Shown: positions 27,529 to 38,146, numbered from the stretch's first letter. The stretch is 64,000 bases of DNA from DATDPM01 sp963841995 (GCA_963841995.1 CAWJEX010000006.1:34738-98737), one strand, 5' to 3'. The notes: a model not told the origin generated them from the sequence alone. Numbers and translations are program-made.

Positions 27529-29647
27529 TGCAAGCGCGGAGCAATACCAGCGAGCTCGGCTTGGCTGAGCATATCAAGCTGGCCTCATTCGATCTTCTCG
27601 CGTAGAAGGGATCAGGGTTTGACGTGTCGATCAGGCGCTGCCAGCGAACGGCTGGAGGCAGATGGAAGTGGATCTCCTTTTCGTCCGCGTTGAGGATCAC
27701 GAAGAAATCGTTGTTCGGGGGAGGCTCGCCGTCGGCTGAAGAAGCTGGGTTCGCTGCTCCGGACAAGAGAAAGCTCAGACAGCGGGCATAGGGCACCTGC
27801 CAATCTTCCGGCCTTTTCTCCTGACCGTCGGGCCTGAACCAGCGTATTGCCTTCGGCGCCGCCCCGTCCGCATCGCTGGGAAAGAAGCGGTCGCGGCAAA
27901 AGACGGGCTGCTCCAGGCGAAGCCTGATGAGGCGACGAACGAAATCCCGCAACGCGGTACCTTCACTCGTAACCGCACACGACCAGTCCACCCAACCGAG
28001 TCCGTTGTCCTGACAATAGGCGTTGTTGTTACCCTCTTGGCTGCGGCCGAACTCGTCCCCAGCCTGGAGCATCGGGGTGCCCTGTGAGAGCAGCAGCAGC
28101 GCCAGCAGGTTGCGCTTCTGCTTGCGCCTCAATTCGAGAATCTCGACCGCCTCTGTCGGCCCTTCCACGCCGCAGTTCCAGCTGTAATTCTCGTCTGTGC
28201 CGTCCCGGTTGCTCTCACCGTTGGGCTCGTTGTGCTTGACGCTGTAGCTGACGAGATCCTCGAGCGTGAAGCCGTCATGGCAGGTGACGAAGTTGATGCT
28301 GGCCCAAGGCCGCCGGCCGCGACGGCCGAACAGGTCGGCAGAACCCGTGATCCGCGCGGCAAGCTCGCCAATCAAGCCGGCATCGCCCCGCCAGAAGCGT
28401 CGGATGGTGTCCCGATAGCGGTCGTTCCATTCCGCTATCCCGGGTGGAAACTCACCCAGATGGTAGCCCTCAATCCCGGCGTCCCAGGGCTCGACGATCA
28501 GCTTGACTCGAGAGAGGACGGGATCCTGGCGCAACGCGTCGAGGAACCCGGAATGTCGATCGAATCTGGCGTCCTCCTCGCGCGCCAGCGCTGCGGCCAA
28601 GTCGAGGCGGAAACCGTCGACATGCATCGCTTCGACCCAGTACCGCATCGAGTCCATCACGAGCTGTAGAATGCGCGGATGGTGAAGATTCAAGCTGTTT
28701 CCGCAGCCGGTAAAGTCTTGATAATAGCGTGGATCGTCGGGGCTCAGTCGGTAGTAGGAAAGATTATCGATGCCGCGGAAGCATAGGGTGGGGCCCGAGT
28801 GGTCGCCTTCGGCGGTATGGTTGTAGACGACGTCGAGGATCACCTCGATTCCGGCGTCATGGAATGTCCGGACCATGGCCTCGACCTCGTCCGCACGGCC
28901 GGTCGCCAGGTAACGAAGCTCTGGTGCAAAGAAGGCGATCGGATTGTACCCCCAAAGATTCCGTCGCCCAGCTTTAAAGAGGCTCCACTCATCCACGAAT
29001 CCATGGACGGGAAGGAGCTCGATGGCGGTTACCCCGAGCGCTTGAAGATGCCGTATGACTTCCGGAGCGGCGAGCCCGGCAAAGGTGCCTCGCTTGTCCG
29101 CGGGGACATCGGGATGGCGCATCGTGAAGCCGCGCAGGTTCAGTTCGTAGATGGCCGTCTCTCGCCATGGTCTTTGCGGCGCATGATCGTTTCGCCGATC
29201 GCGGGCGCTGTCGATAACCTGGCACTTCGGCAAGAAGGGCGCGCTGTCGTGCGTGTCGAAGGAAAGATCGCCGTCGGGATGGCCGTGCTGATATCCGAAC
29301 AGTGCCTCATTCCATCGGAACTGGCCATGAAGCGTTTTGGCATAGGGATCGAGCAGCAATTTGTGATGGTTGAAGCGATGGCCGGCCTCGGGTTGATAAG
29401 GTCCGTAAACGCGGTAGCCGTAGAGCTGACCCGGACGCAGCTCCGGCGCATAGCCGTGCCAGATCTCGTCGGTGTGCTCGAACAGCTCCAGCCGCTCCCT
29501 TTCTCGTTTGCCCGTCTCGTCGAAAAGGCAGAGCTCCACCCGTTCCGCAGTCGCGGAGAAGAGCGCGAAGTTGACGCCTTTGCCATCCCATGTAGCGCCC
29601 AGCGGATAGGCCACTCCGGGCCGTAACCGGGATCGAAGCGCGCTCAT
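27509..29647 (-). CDS. glgX: Glycogen debranching enzyme (GH13)
   Basis: GlgX hydrolyses 1,6-branches of phosphorylase-limit glycogen. This 712-residue protein has an N-terminal CBM48 domain (GVNFALFSATAERVELCLFD), then a GH13 barrel with Asp349 in GFRLDLA, Glu386 in LIVEPWDAG and Asp458 in FVTCHDGF. It is complete. I chose ATG 29647 because GGAGGAAG lies 6 bases upstream and the codon overlaps the glgB stop (ATGA); ATG 29677 would add ten residues. It overlaps malQ by about 20 bases. Confidence 0.93.
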   Translation of the reverse strand: MSALRSRLRPGVAYPLGATWDGKGVNFALFSATAERVELCLFDETGKRERERLELFEHTDEIWHGYAPELRPGQLYGYRVYGPYQPEAGHRFNHHKLLLDPYAKTLHGQFRWNEALFGYQHGHPDGDLSFDTHDSAPFLPKCQVIDSARDRRNDHAPQRPWRETAIYELNLRGFTMRHPDVPADKRGTFAGLAAPEVIRHLQALGVTAIELLPVHGFVDEWSLFKAGRRNLWGYNPIAFFAPELRYLATGRADEVEAMVRTFHDAGIEVILDVVYNHTAEGDHSGPTLCFRGIDNLSYYRLSPDDPRYYQDFTGCGNSLNLHHPRILQLVMDSMRYWVEAMHVDGFRLDLAAALAREEDARFDRHSGFLDALRQDPVLSRVKLIVEPWDAGIEGYHLGEFPPGIAEWNDRYRDTIRRFWRGDAGLIGELAARITGSADLFGRRGRRPWASINFVTCHDGFTLEDLVSYSVKHNEPNGESNRDGTDENYSWNCGVEGPTEAVEILELRRKQKRNLLALLLLSQGTPMLQAGDEFGRSQEGNNNAYCQDNGLGWVDWSCAVTSEGTALRDFVRRLIRLRLEQPVFCRDRFFPSDADGAAPKAIRWFRPDGQEKRPEDWQVPYARCLSFLLSGAANPASSADGEPPPNNDFFVILNADEKEIHFHLPPAVRWQRLIDTSNPDPFYARRSNEASLICSAKPSSLVLLRACNEPRDE

Positions 29648-31954
29648 GAAGCGCTTCCTCCACCTGTCGACATCCATTCCGCGCCGGGCGCAAGCATGAC
29701 GAGGGCGAGCGGCGGCAGTGTCAGCGCAACTGAAAACGGTCGGCCGTGCCAGGAAATGGCCTCGGGTTGTATCGACGCATTATTGTGCACGCCGCTTCCG
29801 CCGTACTCCGGCGCATCCGTGTTGAGGCGCTCGAACAGCGGCTCGGCAGTCGGAACGCCTATGCGATAATCGTGTCGCACCACGGGCGTGAAGTTGCAGA
29901 CAATGACGACATAGTCTTGCCGATTGCGTGCCAGACGCAGGTAGCAGATCACGCTTTGCTCGGCGTCGCTGCAATCGATCCATTCGTACCCCGGCGCCTC
30001 GCAATCGAGCTCGTGGAGAGCTGGGAGGCGGCGGTAAAGGCGATTGAGCTGCGCAACGAGGCGCTGCACTCCTCGATGCGCGGGATCTTCGAGCAGGTGC
30101 CAGTCCAGACTCCTGTCGTGATCCCATTCGCGCTCTTGCGCGAACTCTCCACCCATGAAAAGCAGCTTCTTTCCCGGTTGCGTGTACATGAAGGCCAGGT
30201 AGAGCCGCAGGTTAGCGAACTTTTGCCAGCGGTCGCCGGGCATCTTGCCAAGCAGGGAGCCCTTGCCATGCACAACCTCGTCGTGAGAGAGCGGCAGAAT
30301 GAAATTCTCGCTAAAGGCATAAAGCAGCCCGAAGGTAATGTCCTGATGGTGATAGCGGCGATGGATCGGCTCTTTGCTCATGTATTGGAGCGTGTCGTGC
30401 ATCCAGCCCATGTTCCATTTGTAACCGAACCCCAGGCCGCCGAGATATGTCGGGCGCGACACCATGGGCCACGCAGTCGATTCCTCGGCTGCCGTAAACG
30501 CCCCCTCGCATCGGCCGTAGACCATCTCATTGAGTTCGGCGAAGGAAGGCCAGGGCTTCCAGATTCTCGTTGCCGCCGAATACGTTTGGGGTCCACTCGC
30601 CCGGCCCGCGGCTGTAATCGAGGTAGAGCATCGCGGCGACCGCGTCGACGCGCAGCCCGTCGAGGTGAAAGGTGTCGATCCAATATAGCGCGTTCGAAAG
30701 CAGGTAACTCGTGACCTCTCGCCGATCATAGTTGTAGATCAGCGTCTGCCAATCGGTGTGTCGGCCCCGGCGCGGGTCGGCATGCTCATAGAGGTGGGTT
30801 CCGTCGAAGCACCCCAAGCCATGCGGGTCGGATGGGAAATGCCCTCCGACCCAATCCAGGAATACGCCGATGCCGGCCGCGTGGCAGCGCTCAACGAAGT
30901 GCTGAAAATCATCCGGTGTGCCGAAGCGACCGGTGGGCGCGAACAGGCCCAGCGGCTGGTACCCCCAAGATCCGTCGAAGGGATGCTCCGAGATTGGGAG
31001 CAGCTCGATATGGGTGAAGCCCATCTCGTGAACGTAAGGGACGAGGTCGTCGGCAAGCTCGCGATAAGTTAGGTAGCGTCCGTCGCCATGCCGCTTCCAC
31101 GAGCCCAGATGCACCTCATATATCGCGACCGGCGCGTCGCGTGCACTCGCCAGCTCTCGCCGAGCCAGCCAGTCCGCGTCCAGCCAGTCGAACGATTTGG
31201 AATTGCAAATGACGGAGGCGGTCGCCGGCGATGGCTCCATACGGCGAGCGTAGGGGTCCGCCTTGAGCGGGAGGAGTTCTCCGGACGGGCCTTTGATCTC
31301 ATATTTGTAAAGGTCACCAGCGTTCAGGCCCGGAATGAAGATCTCCCAGACGCCGGCCTCGACTCGCCTTCGCATGGGATGGCGCCGACCGTCCCAGCCG
31401 TTGAAGTTGCCGACGACACTGACCCGTCGTGCGTTGGGCGCCCAGACGGCGAAGACAATGCCGTCGACGCCTTCCAGCGAGACGCGATGGCAACCGAGCA
31501 GGTCCTGCGCCTGCACGTGCCGCCCTTCGGCGAAGAGGCGGAGATCCGCCTCTTGCAGTACCGGTGGAAACCGGTAGGGATCCTCGATCTCGACCTCGTC
31601 CCCCCGCTGCTCGATTCGAAGCCGATAGGGAAAAGCTTGGGGTTGGTCGCGAATCAGTCCGGTGAAGAGTCCGTCCGGGTGCGCCTTGGCGAGCGGGTGA
31701 ACGCTTGATCCGTCACGCGCGTCAATCGCCCAGACACGGAGAGCCTGAGGCAGGAAGGCTCGGATAACCAGCGCCGGTCCGTCCGGCAGGGCGTGCATGC
31801 CCAGTATGGCAAAGGGATCGCCATGATCCCCATGGACGATCGCCTCGACCGTCGCGAGATCGAGGCCCCCGAGTTTGCCGGCGGCGTCAGGGTCGTTGGC
31901 GACCGGCCATTCGCCAGCGACCTGTCCTTCAATGCAGATAGGCCTCTGTCGCAT
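29644..31954 (-). pseudogene. glgB: 1,4-alpha-glucan branching enzyme, one frameshift
   Basis: GlgB creates the 1,6-branches of glycogen. The first frame carries the two CBM48-type domains and the GH13 start, including the nucleophile Asp of DGLRVDAVAAMLYLD, to GGNENLEALAFL. One extra C at about 30539 (CTTCGCCGAACTC for CTTCGCGAACTC) breaks it. The second frame resumes ELNEMVYGRCEGAFTAAEES with the catalytic Glu, then LSHDEVVHGKGSLLGKMPGD. Restored length is about 769 residues, close to the family norm. The start overlaps glgP by 26 bases and the stop overlaps glgX by ATGA, so operon structure is preserved. Confidence 0.88.
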
Positions 31955-33662
31955 AGCGGCGCATCATTCGCTGGCTGTTGAAGTACGCTCCAATCTTGCT
32001 GATGCTCTGCTTCATCATCCAGAGCCAGCGCGCGCGATCCTTGTAATAGAGCGGAAGGACCACCTCGGCCAGCTTTCGGTAGAGCGCGTCCGCATGGCTG
32101 GTTCCGGCGCCGAACTCGCTGTCGTCGCCAATCGCCCACCCCGTCACCCCTTCAATGCAGGCCTCAATCCACCAGCCGTCGAGCACGCTCAGATTCAGCA
32201 CACCGTTGAACGCTGCCTTCATTCCGCTCGTCCCCGAAGCCTCCAGCGGCGGCAACGGCGTGTTGAGCCAGATATCCGCGCCGGCAACAAGCGTCGCCGC
32301 CATCCCCATGTCATAGTTGGGGAGAAACGCCATAGGAATGACGCTCGACAGCCGTCGCACGTGACGATGGAGCTCCTCGATCAGCAACTTGCCCTGCTCA
32401 TCGCGCGGATGGGCTTTGCCGGCGAACACGAGTTGGAACGGGTGCTGGCGCGCGAGCGCCGACAAGCGCTCGATATCGGTGAACAGCAGGTCGGGACGCT
32501 TGTATCCGGTCATGCGCCGCGCAAAGGCGATGAGGGGCGTTTCCATGCGCAGCTCGAGGCCGCAGCGCGCCTTGACGAGGGCAAGTAGATCCCGCTTCGC
32601 CTCCTGATGCGCCGACCAGACGGCGTCGTCGGCGAGCCGGTCGGCGCGCGATAGCACTTCGGGCTCGTGCGCCCATTGCGGAAATTCCGCTTGGTAGAGA
32701 CGGGCGAAAGCCGCGTGTGTCCAGTATTGCGCATGTACGCCGTTGGTGATGGCGCGCACGTGATAACCGGGAAAAATCCGGTGCGTCGTTTCCGCGTGCC
32801 GAACTGCCACGCCATTGATATAGCCGCTGAGATTGAGCCCAAGCCGGGTCATGTTCAGTGCATCGGGGCCGCCAAACATCTTGAGTTCGGCAATCTCGAT
32901 GTAGCTGGCGAGGAGCCTCCCGACTAGATCGTAAGAAAACCGGTCTTGCGCGGCCTCCACCGGGGTGTGGGTGGTGAAAACGCAACGCTCGCGCACGCGC
33001 GCCGGATCATAGATGGACTCGCCGGGCCCAACGCTTTCCTCCGGCCTGCGGAACTGGCGCAGCAGCTGAACGGCCAGAAGCGCCGCGTGGCCCTCGTTCA
33101 TGTGATAGGTGCGGATATGGAATCCGAGCGCCTCCAGAAGCCGTACGCCGCCGATGCCAAGGACGATCTCCTGCTTCAGACGATACTCGTCGTCACCGCC
33201 ATAGAGGCGGTCCGCGATTTTTCTGTCCTCGGCCTCGTTCTGCTCGAGATCGGTGTCGAGCAAAAGAACCGGCACCCGATGGCCAAGGGGACAGGTGAAG
33301 GCTTGTAGCCAGGGACGGATCCAGACCTCTCGACCTTCGATCGGCACCGCAATCGTCGCACCAAGAGGCACGGTCCAGGCGTTGAGATCCCAGGGGTCTG
33401 GCCGATCGATCTGGCGCCCTTCGGCGTCAATTTCCTGCTTGAGGTAGCCCGACCGGCTTGCCAGCGTCACGAAAACCACCGGCAGTTCGAGATCGGCGCA
33501 GGACCGTGCCGTGTCGCCGGCAAGCACCCCGAGGCCTCCGCTGTAGGTGTGCATTTCCGGGCGGAGCGCGATTTCCGTTGAGAAATAGGCGATCCGTGTC
33601 CGCTGAAGGAACGAATTGAGCGTCATCGGCGACGGGTTTGCAGTCACGCGGAGCCTCCGCAC
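31929..33662 (-). CDS. glgP: Alpha-glucan phosphorylase, short form
   Basis: The enzyme releases glucose-1-phosphate from glycogen using phosphate and PLP. At 577 residues it belongs to the short bacterial/archaeal type of GT35 rather than the 800-residue form. The PLP lysine is Lys482 in GTSGMKAAFNG, and the glucan site includes HTPVEAAQDRF and YHMNEGHAA. It is the first gene of the minus-strand glycogen operon. The GTG at 33662, with AAAAGGTGA upstream, is the called start; ATG 33626 is an alternative. The intergenic region to glgA holds a perfect FNR box. Confidence 0.9.
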   Translation of the reverse strand: MRRLRVTANPSPMTLNSFLQRTRIAYFSTEIALRPEMHTYSGGLGVLAGDTARSCADLELPVVFVTLASRSGYLKQEIDAEGRQIDRPDPWDLNAWTVPLGATIAVPIEGREVWIRPWLQAFTCPLGHRVPVLLLDTDLEQNEAEDRKIADRLYGGDDEYRLKQEIVLGIGGVRLLEALGFHIRTYHMNEGHAALLAVQLLRQFRRPEESVGPGESIYDPARVRERCVFTTHTPVEAAQDRFSYDLVGRLLASYIEIAELKMFGGPDALNMTRLGLNLSGYINGVAVRHAETTHRIFPGYHVRAITNGVHAQYWTHAAFARLYQAEFPQWAHEPEVLSRADRLADDAVWSAHQEAKRDLLALVKARCGLELRMETPLIAFARRMTGYKRPDLLFTDIERLSALARQHPFQLVFAGKAHPRDEQGKLLIEELHRHVRRLSSVIPMAFLPNYDMGMAATLVAGADIWLNTPLPPLEASGTSGMKAAFNGVLNLSVLDGWWIEACIEGVTGWAIGDDSEFGAGTSHADALYRKLAEVVLPLYYKDRARWLWMMKQSISKIGAYFNSQRMMRRYATEAYLH

Positions 33663-33805
33663 ACGAAGCTGTCACCTTTTCTCCGCTTGGGCGCCGCCAA
33701 ACGGTCATTGGTATCGACCACGTGGGTTCCCGGCGCGGGGCGAGGGCGGCACGAGACTTTGCCCAGAGCGCTAGGAACACTGCTTTTTGCCGTCCGCTCC
33801 GAATA

Positions 33806-33819
33806 TTGATCATAATCAA
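33806..33819. promoter_or_regulatory. FNR/FixK box between glgP and glgA
   Basis: TTGATCATAATCAA is a perfect TTGAT-N4-ATCAA palindrome. It lies 88 bases before glgA (plus) and 143 before glgP (minus), so one site could serve both divergent transcription units. Confidence 0.65.
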
Positions 33820-33907
33820 TGTGGCCGACCCCGCAATGGGTTTAAATTTTAACTAAAGCCGCTCAAGAGACGGCGAAGCAATATCAATAGGGGGCGGGAG
33901 GACGTCC

Positions 33908-35413
33908 TTGCAGGTTCTTTTTGTCTCATCCGAGATCTTTCCGCTTGCCAAAACAGGCGGTCTCGCCGATGTGAGCGCAGCACTGCCGATCGCCCTGACC
34001 GAGCTGGGGGCGGATGTGCACCTTCTGCTCCCGGGCTATCCTATGGCGCTTGAAGCCGCGGCCAACAAATCGGTCGAATTAGAGATCGCGGATTTCATGG
34101 GGAGCGGCGTGACACGTCTCATCGCTGCGCGCACGCCCGACACGGGGCTTCCGATCTGGCTGATCGATTGTCCGGCGTTGTTCAGGCGCTCTGGCGGCCT
34201 CTATCAAGACGATCATGGTGCGGACTGGCCCGACAACGCCAAGCGGTTCGCCGTGTTCAGCCACGCCGCCGCCCGATTGGCGCTGGGCGAGTGGGCGCCT
34301 GACTGGCGCGCGGATGTCGTGCATGCCAACGACTGGCATAGCGGCCTCGTTGCACCTTTGATTGCCACGGCTTCGGGCAAGAAGCCTGGCACGATCTTCA
34401 CCATGCACAATCTTGCCTATCAGGGCCTGTTTCCGGCTTCCATTTTCCCCGAACTGGGCCTGCCTCCGAGCATGCTGGGCCCTGACGGGCTGGAGTTTCA
34501 CGGCAAGGTATCCTTCATCAAGGCGGGAATCCGGTACAGCGACCAGCTTACGACCGTGAGTCCGACCTATGCGCGGGAGATTTTGACGCCGGAGTTCGGC
34601 TGCGGACTCGAGGGGCTTTTGCAAGCGCGTAGCGGAGATCTCTCGGGGATTTTGAATGGCATCGATTGCCGGATTTGGAATCCCGCGAACGATTCCTACC
34701 TTGCCAGCAGCTATTCGGCCCGAGACATCGCAGGCAAGCGCCACTGCAAGGCGGCTCTACGAAGCGAGCTCCACCTCGATCCGGCACCGGACGTGCCGTT
34801 GGTGATCTACATAAGCCGCATGACCGGCCAAAAAATGGCGGATATCGTTCTCGAGAGCTTGCCGGCAATCCTAGACCGTGGTGTGCAGTTCGCTGTACTG
34901 GGCGACGGCGATCGGTCGCTAGAAGAGCGGTTCCAAAGCGCCGGGCGTTGTCACGCGGGGCAGCTTGCCATCCAAATCGGTTACGAAGAGCCGTTGGCGC
35001 ACCGTTTCCAGGCCGGCGCAGACATCTTGCTCCATCCCGCACGCTTTGAGCCTTGTGGCCTAACCCAGCTTTACGCCATGCGCTATGGCACCTTTCCGAT
35101 CGTCCGGCGAATTGGTGGACTGGCCGATACCATCGTCGACGCGAATGACCAAACGACGCACAACGACACGGCGACCGGATTCACGTTCGAGGAAGCGACA
35201 GCGGATGCCATGATTGCGGCGCTCGATCGGGCGTTGTTCGTTTGTCATCAGCCAGTGCTGTGGCGAAAGATGCAGCGCCGGGCCATGGTGCAGGATTTCG
35301 GTTGGGATCGCTCCGCCCGGCGATATCTCGCGCTTTACCAGCGCGTCGCGCCAGACGCCGCGCCTCGCATGCCGCAAGACCACGACGACTTCACTGTCGA
35401 AAGACGCGCCTGA
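33908..35413 (+). CDS. glgA: Glycogen synthase (ADP-glucose type, GT5)
   Basis: GlgA extends glycogen with ADP-glucose. The 501-residue protein begins MQVLFVSSEIFPLAKTGGLA with the substrate-binding KTGG motif at residues 15-18. Its second Rossmann domain has LLHPARFEPCGLTQLYAMRY with the catalytic Glu. The start is TTG 33908 behind GGGAGGA; this uncommon codon is supported by the family N terminus. It is divergent from the glycogen-degrading operon. No glgC gene, which supplies ADP-glucose, is in the window. Confidence 0.93.
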   Translation: MQVLFVSSEIFPLAKTGGLADVSAALPIALTELGADVHLLLPGYPMALEAAANKSVELEIADFMGSGVTRLIAARTPDTGLPIWLIDCPALFRRSGGLYQDDHGADWPDNAKRFAVFSHAAARLALGEWAPDWRADVVHANDWHSGLVAPLIATASGKKPGTIFTMHNLAYQGLFPASIFPELGLPPSMLGPDGLEFHGKVSFIKAGIRYSDQLTTVSPTYAREILTPEFGCGLEGLLQARSGDLSGILNGIDCRIWNPANDSYLASSYSARDIAGKRHCKAALRSELHLDPAPDVPLVIYISRMTGQKMADIVLESLPAILDRGVQFAVLGDGDRSLEERFQSAGRCHAGQLAIQIGYEEPLAHRFQAGADILLHPARFEPCGLTQLYAMRYGTFPIVRRIGGLADTIVDANDQTTHNDTATGFTFEEATADAMIAALDRALFVCHQPVLWRKMQRRAMVQDFGWDRSARRYLALYQRVAPDAAPRMPQDHDDFTVERRA

Positions 35414-35490
35414 CGGCAGCGCTGTCGCCGGGGCAGGCCGCACAATGACCACTGCCGGCGAGCCAGGAGCACGGGAGAGCGGAGGAAGTC

Positions 35491-35706
35491 ATGATGCCAA
35501 ACCGTCGGGCCGAGATCGAAAGGCGCGCCTACCTCTTATGGGAGCGCGAGGGCCGGCCCCAGGACAAGGCCCTTGATCACTGGCTCCGCGCCGAGGCCGC
35601 GGTCGACGCACAAGGAAAGTCCGACACCGCTGGCGCGGCCGAGCCAAAGCCGCCGACCGCAAAGGCAAAGCGTCTTGGGAAGCGCAAAGGCGGGACACCG
35701 CGCTGA
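35491..35706 (+). CDS. DUF2934 small protein
   Basis: This is a basic 71-residue protein. The first 35 residues (IERRAYLLWEREGRPQDKAL followed by HWLRAE) form the DUF2934 motif often found beside glycogen and stress genes in Alphaproteobacteria. The rest is Ala/Lys/Pro-rich and probably disordered. GGAGGAAG stands before the ATG. It follows glgA by 77 bases and may be cotranscribed. The function is unknown. Confidence 0.75.
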   Translation: MMPNRRAEIERRAYLLWEREGRPQDKALDHWLRAEAAVDAQGKSDTAGAAEPKPPTAKAKRLGKRKGGTPR

Positions 35707-36148
35707 TTCACGCGGCGCCTGGCGAAGTCCCGCACGGTCGATGGATCGTTCGATTTGCACCGGTTGTCGGACAATATCGGCGTAGTTGACGGCAAGGAGA
35801 TCCCGCGCTTTGTTTCTGCCGGCCTGGCGCACGATCCAATGGCCGGAGGCACGTCCGAGCAACTGTCCTCGCGCTTTGCCCGCGTTCGCGTTCCTGATCT
35901 CCGAGCGGGCGGCGATTCCCCTCAGCACGGGTTTCCTCGTTCAGCGCCAAACGCCTCCTCTTCCCAAAGGTCGTTGATTCCCTGGCGCTGCCGCTGCGGA
36001 CCGAACGTCACATTCCACACTCGATTGCAAACATGCGAGGAAGGCTGAACGTCGCGCTCGTAAGCCGCCTCTCGCGATGTCCCTGCTGCGCACGACCAAT
36101 CACAAGGACCGCCATGCTCAATTTACGGCGCAGTGAGATTAGGTCGGC
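35707..36148. other. Intergenic region, no gene recognised
   Basis: Open frames occur on both strands but none matches a family. It may be further eroded sequence of the phosphorylase remnant that follows. Confidence 0.35.
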
Positions 36149-36394
36149 TCATTCGGCGGCTGCAACGTCGCATCGCCCCGCTCGATTTGCCTCCACGGTC
36201 TCGCCGCCCAGCGGGACCGCAGTCCGAATCAGCTCGGCGTATCCATGGACAACGTGATTGCTCGAGAAGCTCGCCATGCCGGCGATGTTGAGAATGGCGC
36301 GCCGGCCCCATTCCTCAGCGCCGGGGTAGGCCGTTTCGACTGTCTCTTGGTGGCACGGGTAGTAAGCAAAGTCTGCGAGCACGCGATAACGCAC
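36149..36394 (-). pseudogene. Long-form glycogen phosphorylase, C-terminal fragment
   Basis: The minus-strand frame reads VLADFAYYPCHQETVETAYP and WGRRAILNIAGMASFSSNHV before HGYAELI. This is the last segment of 800-residue GlgP proteins, where VLADF..Y, W..AILN.A and FSSDRTI.EYA..IW are conserved; the DRTI part is changed to NHVV. No other part of the enzyme is present. It shows that a second phosphorylase once stood here, downstream of pgm. Confidence 0.65.
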
Positions 36395-36552
36395 CCGTCA
36401 CTCCTCATCGGTCAAATCGGTCTGATATTGGCCCCTCTCCAGGCTATGCTGCTTTCGGCTGGTTGGGGCCGACATGGCAACTTCGAGGTTGGTTTCAGCA
36501 ACCTCCCGGAATCACGTCGGTTCCAATTGCTCAGCCTCTTTCGAAGCGGCCC

Positions 36553-37202
36553 CTAAGTGATAAGTGAGGGCTGTCGCCGCCCGGTCCCTTCTTCGATGCG
36601 GGCGATTTGGCGCGCCAAAGCCGCGAGATCCAGCAGCGTCTCCTGAGTGTCGAGATCGTGCAGCGAAGGATCGCGCTCGTAGCGCTCCAGATAAACGCGC
36701 AGCGTCGTTGCGTCCGTGCTGGTACCGGATAGGCGGTAGACGATTCTGGCGCGTTCGCCGAAAATGATGCGGATGCCTTGCGCTTCTGCGACCGTGTGGT
36801 CCACCGGATCGACATAGCTGAAGTCATCGCAGAGACTTGCTTCGCTCGACGCAAACCGGCATTCCCCCAGGTGGGGCAGCCTCCGGCGGAGGTCTTGCAT
36901 CAGGCGCTGTGCGGCCTCGGGATCGATACCTTCGTAGTCATGGCGCGAATAGTAATGGCGGCCGTAGCGCCGCCAGTGAGCCCGGACGAGCGACTCGACC
37001 GTTTGACCTCGCCTCGACAGAATGTTGAGCCAGAAGAGCACCGCCCAAAGCCCGTCCTTTTCGCGAAGATGGTCCGACCCAGTGCCGAAGCTCTCCTCGC
37101 CGCATAGTGATACCTTGCCGACATCGAGGAGGTTGCCGAAGTACCTCCAGCCGACCGGTGTCTCGTAGCAGGAAATGCCGAGCGAAGCGGCGACGAGGTC
37201 CA
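36553..37202 (-). pseudogene. pgm: Phosphoglucomutase, C-terminal part (gene split by IS21)
   Basis: After the IS21 end the reading is MDLVAASLGISCYETPVGWR, FGNLLDVGKVSLCGEESFGT, then the C-terminal domain with VYRLSGTSTDATTLRVYLE (the SGT phosphate-binding loop). It ends QPSLIT at 36553, the normal terminus of alpha-D-phosphohexomutases of the PgmA type. It has no own start and cannot be expressed as an enzyme. Confidence 0.88.
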
Positions 37203-37324
37203 TATTGCGCGACAATCTGGGTGAGAGCGGCGCGTCAATCAGGATGAGACGAGGCGGCCGAGCGAGTTCATCATTGTCGCTGGCCACGATCTTGACAAGT
37301 GCTTTGATTGACGGCCCGCGACAA

Positions 37325-38146
37325 TCAATCATCGGCGGTCTCGGTATTCTTGGTTGTAGCGTGTACGGCCGGGCGGCCTGGCCCGCGTTTTCGATCGAGC
37401 GCGGCCCGCCGGCGATAGCTCTCGACATTCATCTCCAGGATTGTGGCGTGATGCACGAGGCGATCGATGGCGGCGAGCGTCATGGCCTGATCGGGGAAGA
37501 TCTTGCCCCATTCACCGAACGGCTGGTTGGCCGTGATGAGCATGGATCGCCGCTCGTAGCGCGCGGCGATCAACTCGAACAGAACACTGGTCTCGGCCTG
37601 ATCTTTTGTGACATAGGCGATGTCGTCGAGGACCAACAAATCATAGCGATCGAGTTTGGCGATGGCGCTTTCAAGCGTCAACTCGCGCCGTGCAACCTGC
37701 AGTCTTTGGACGAGATCCATGGTTCGGGCGAACAGCACGCGCCAGCCGTTTTCGATCAAGGCGAGGCCGAGCGCTGCCGATAGATGGCTCTTGCCGACGC
37801 CGGGCGGACCGAACAGCAGGATGTTGGCGCCGTTCTCCAGCCACGCGTCACCCGACGCGAGCGCCATCACCTGTGCCTTCGAGACCATTGGCACGGACGC
37901 GAAGTCGAAGGTGGTGAGCGTCTTGCCGGCGGGCAGTCTCGCCTCAGCCATGTGCCGCTCGATGCGGCGGCGGTTGCGATCAGCCATCTCGTGCTCGGCG
38001 AGCGCGGCGAGGAAACGGGCCGCCGGCCACCCTTCCTTGTCGGATTGCTCGGCGAGCTTGGCCCATATCAGCCTGACACCTGGCAAGCGCAACTCGCTGA
38101 GCAGCAACTCGACGCGCGCAGCGTCGATCGTGTTTACGTTGGTCAT
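37325..38146 (-). CDS. istB: IS21 helper ATPase IstB
   Basis: This 273-residue AAA+ protein, related to DnaC, helps IstA choose targets. Walker A is LLFGPPGVGKSHLSAALG and Walker B is LLVLDDIAY. The ATG overlaps the istA stop (ATGA), typical of the family. It appears complete. Confidence 0.93.
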   Translation of the reverse strand: MTNVNTIDAARVELLLSELRLPGVRLIWAKLAEQSDKEGWPAARFLAALAEHEMADRNRRRIERHMAEARLPAGKTLTTFDFASVPMVSKAQVMALASGDAWLENGANILLFGPPGVGKSHLSAALGLALIENGWRVLFARTMDLVQRLQVARRELTLESAIAKLDRYDLLVLDDIAYVTKDQAETSVLFELIAARYERRSMLITANQPFGEWGKIFPDQAMTLAAIDRLVHHATILEMNVESYRRRAALDRKRGPGRPAVHATTKNTETADD

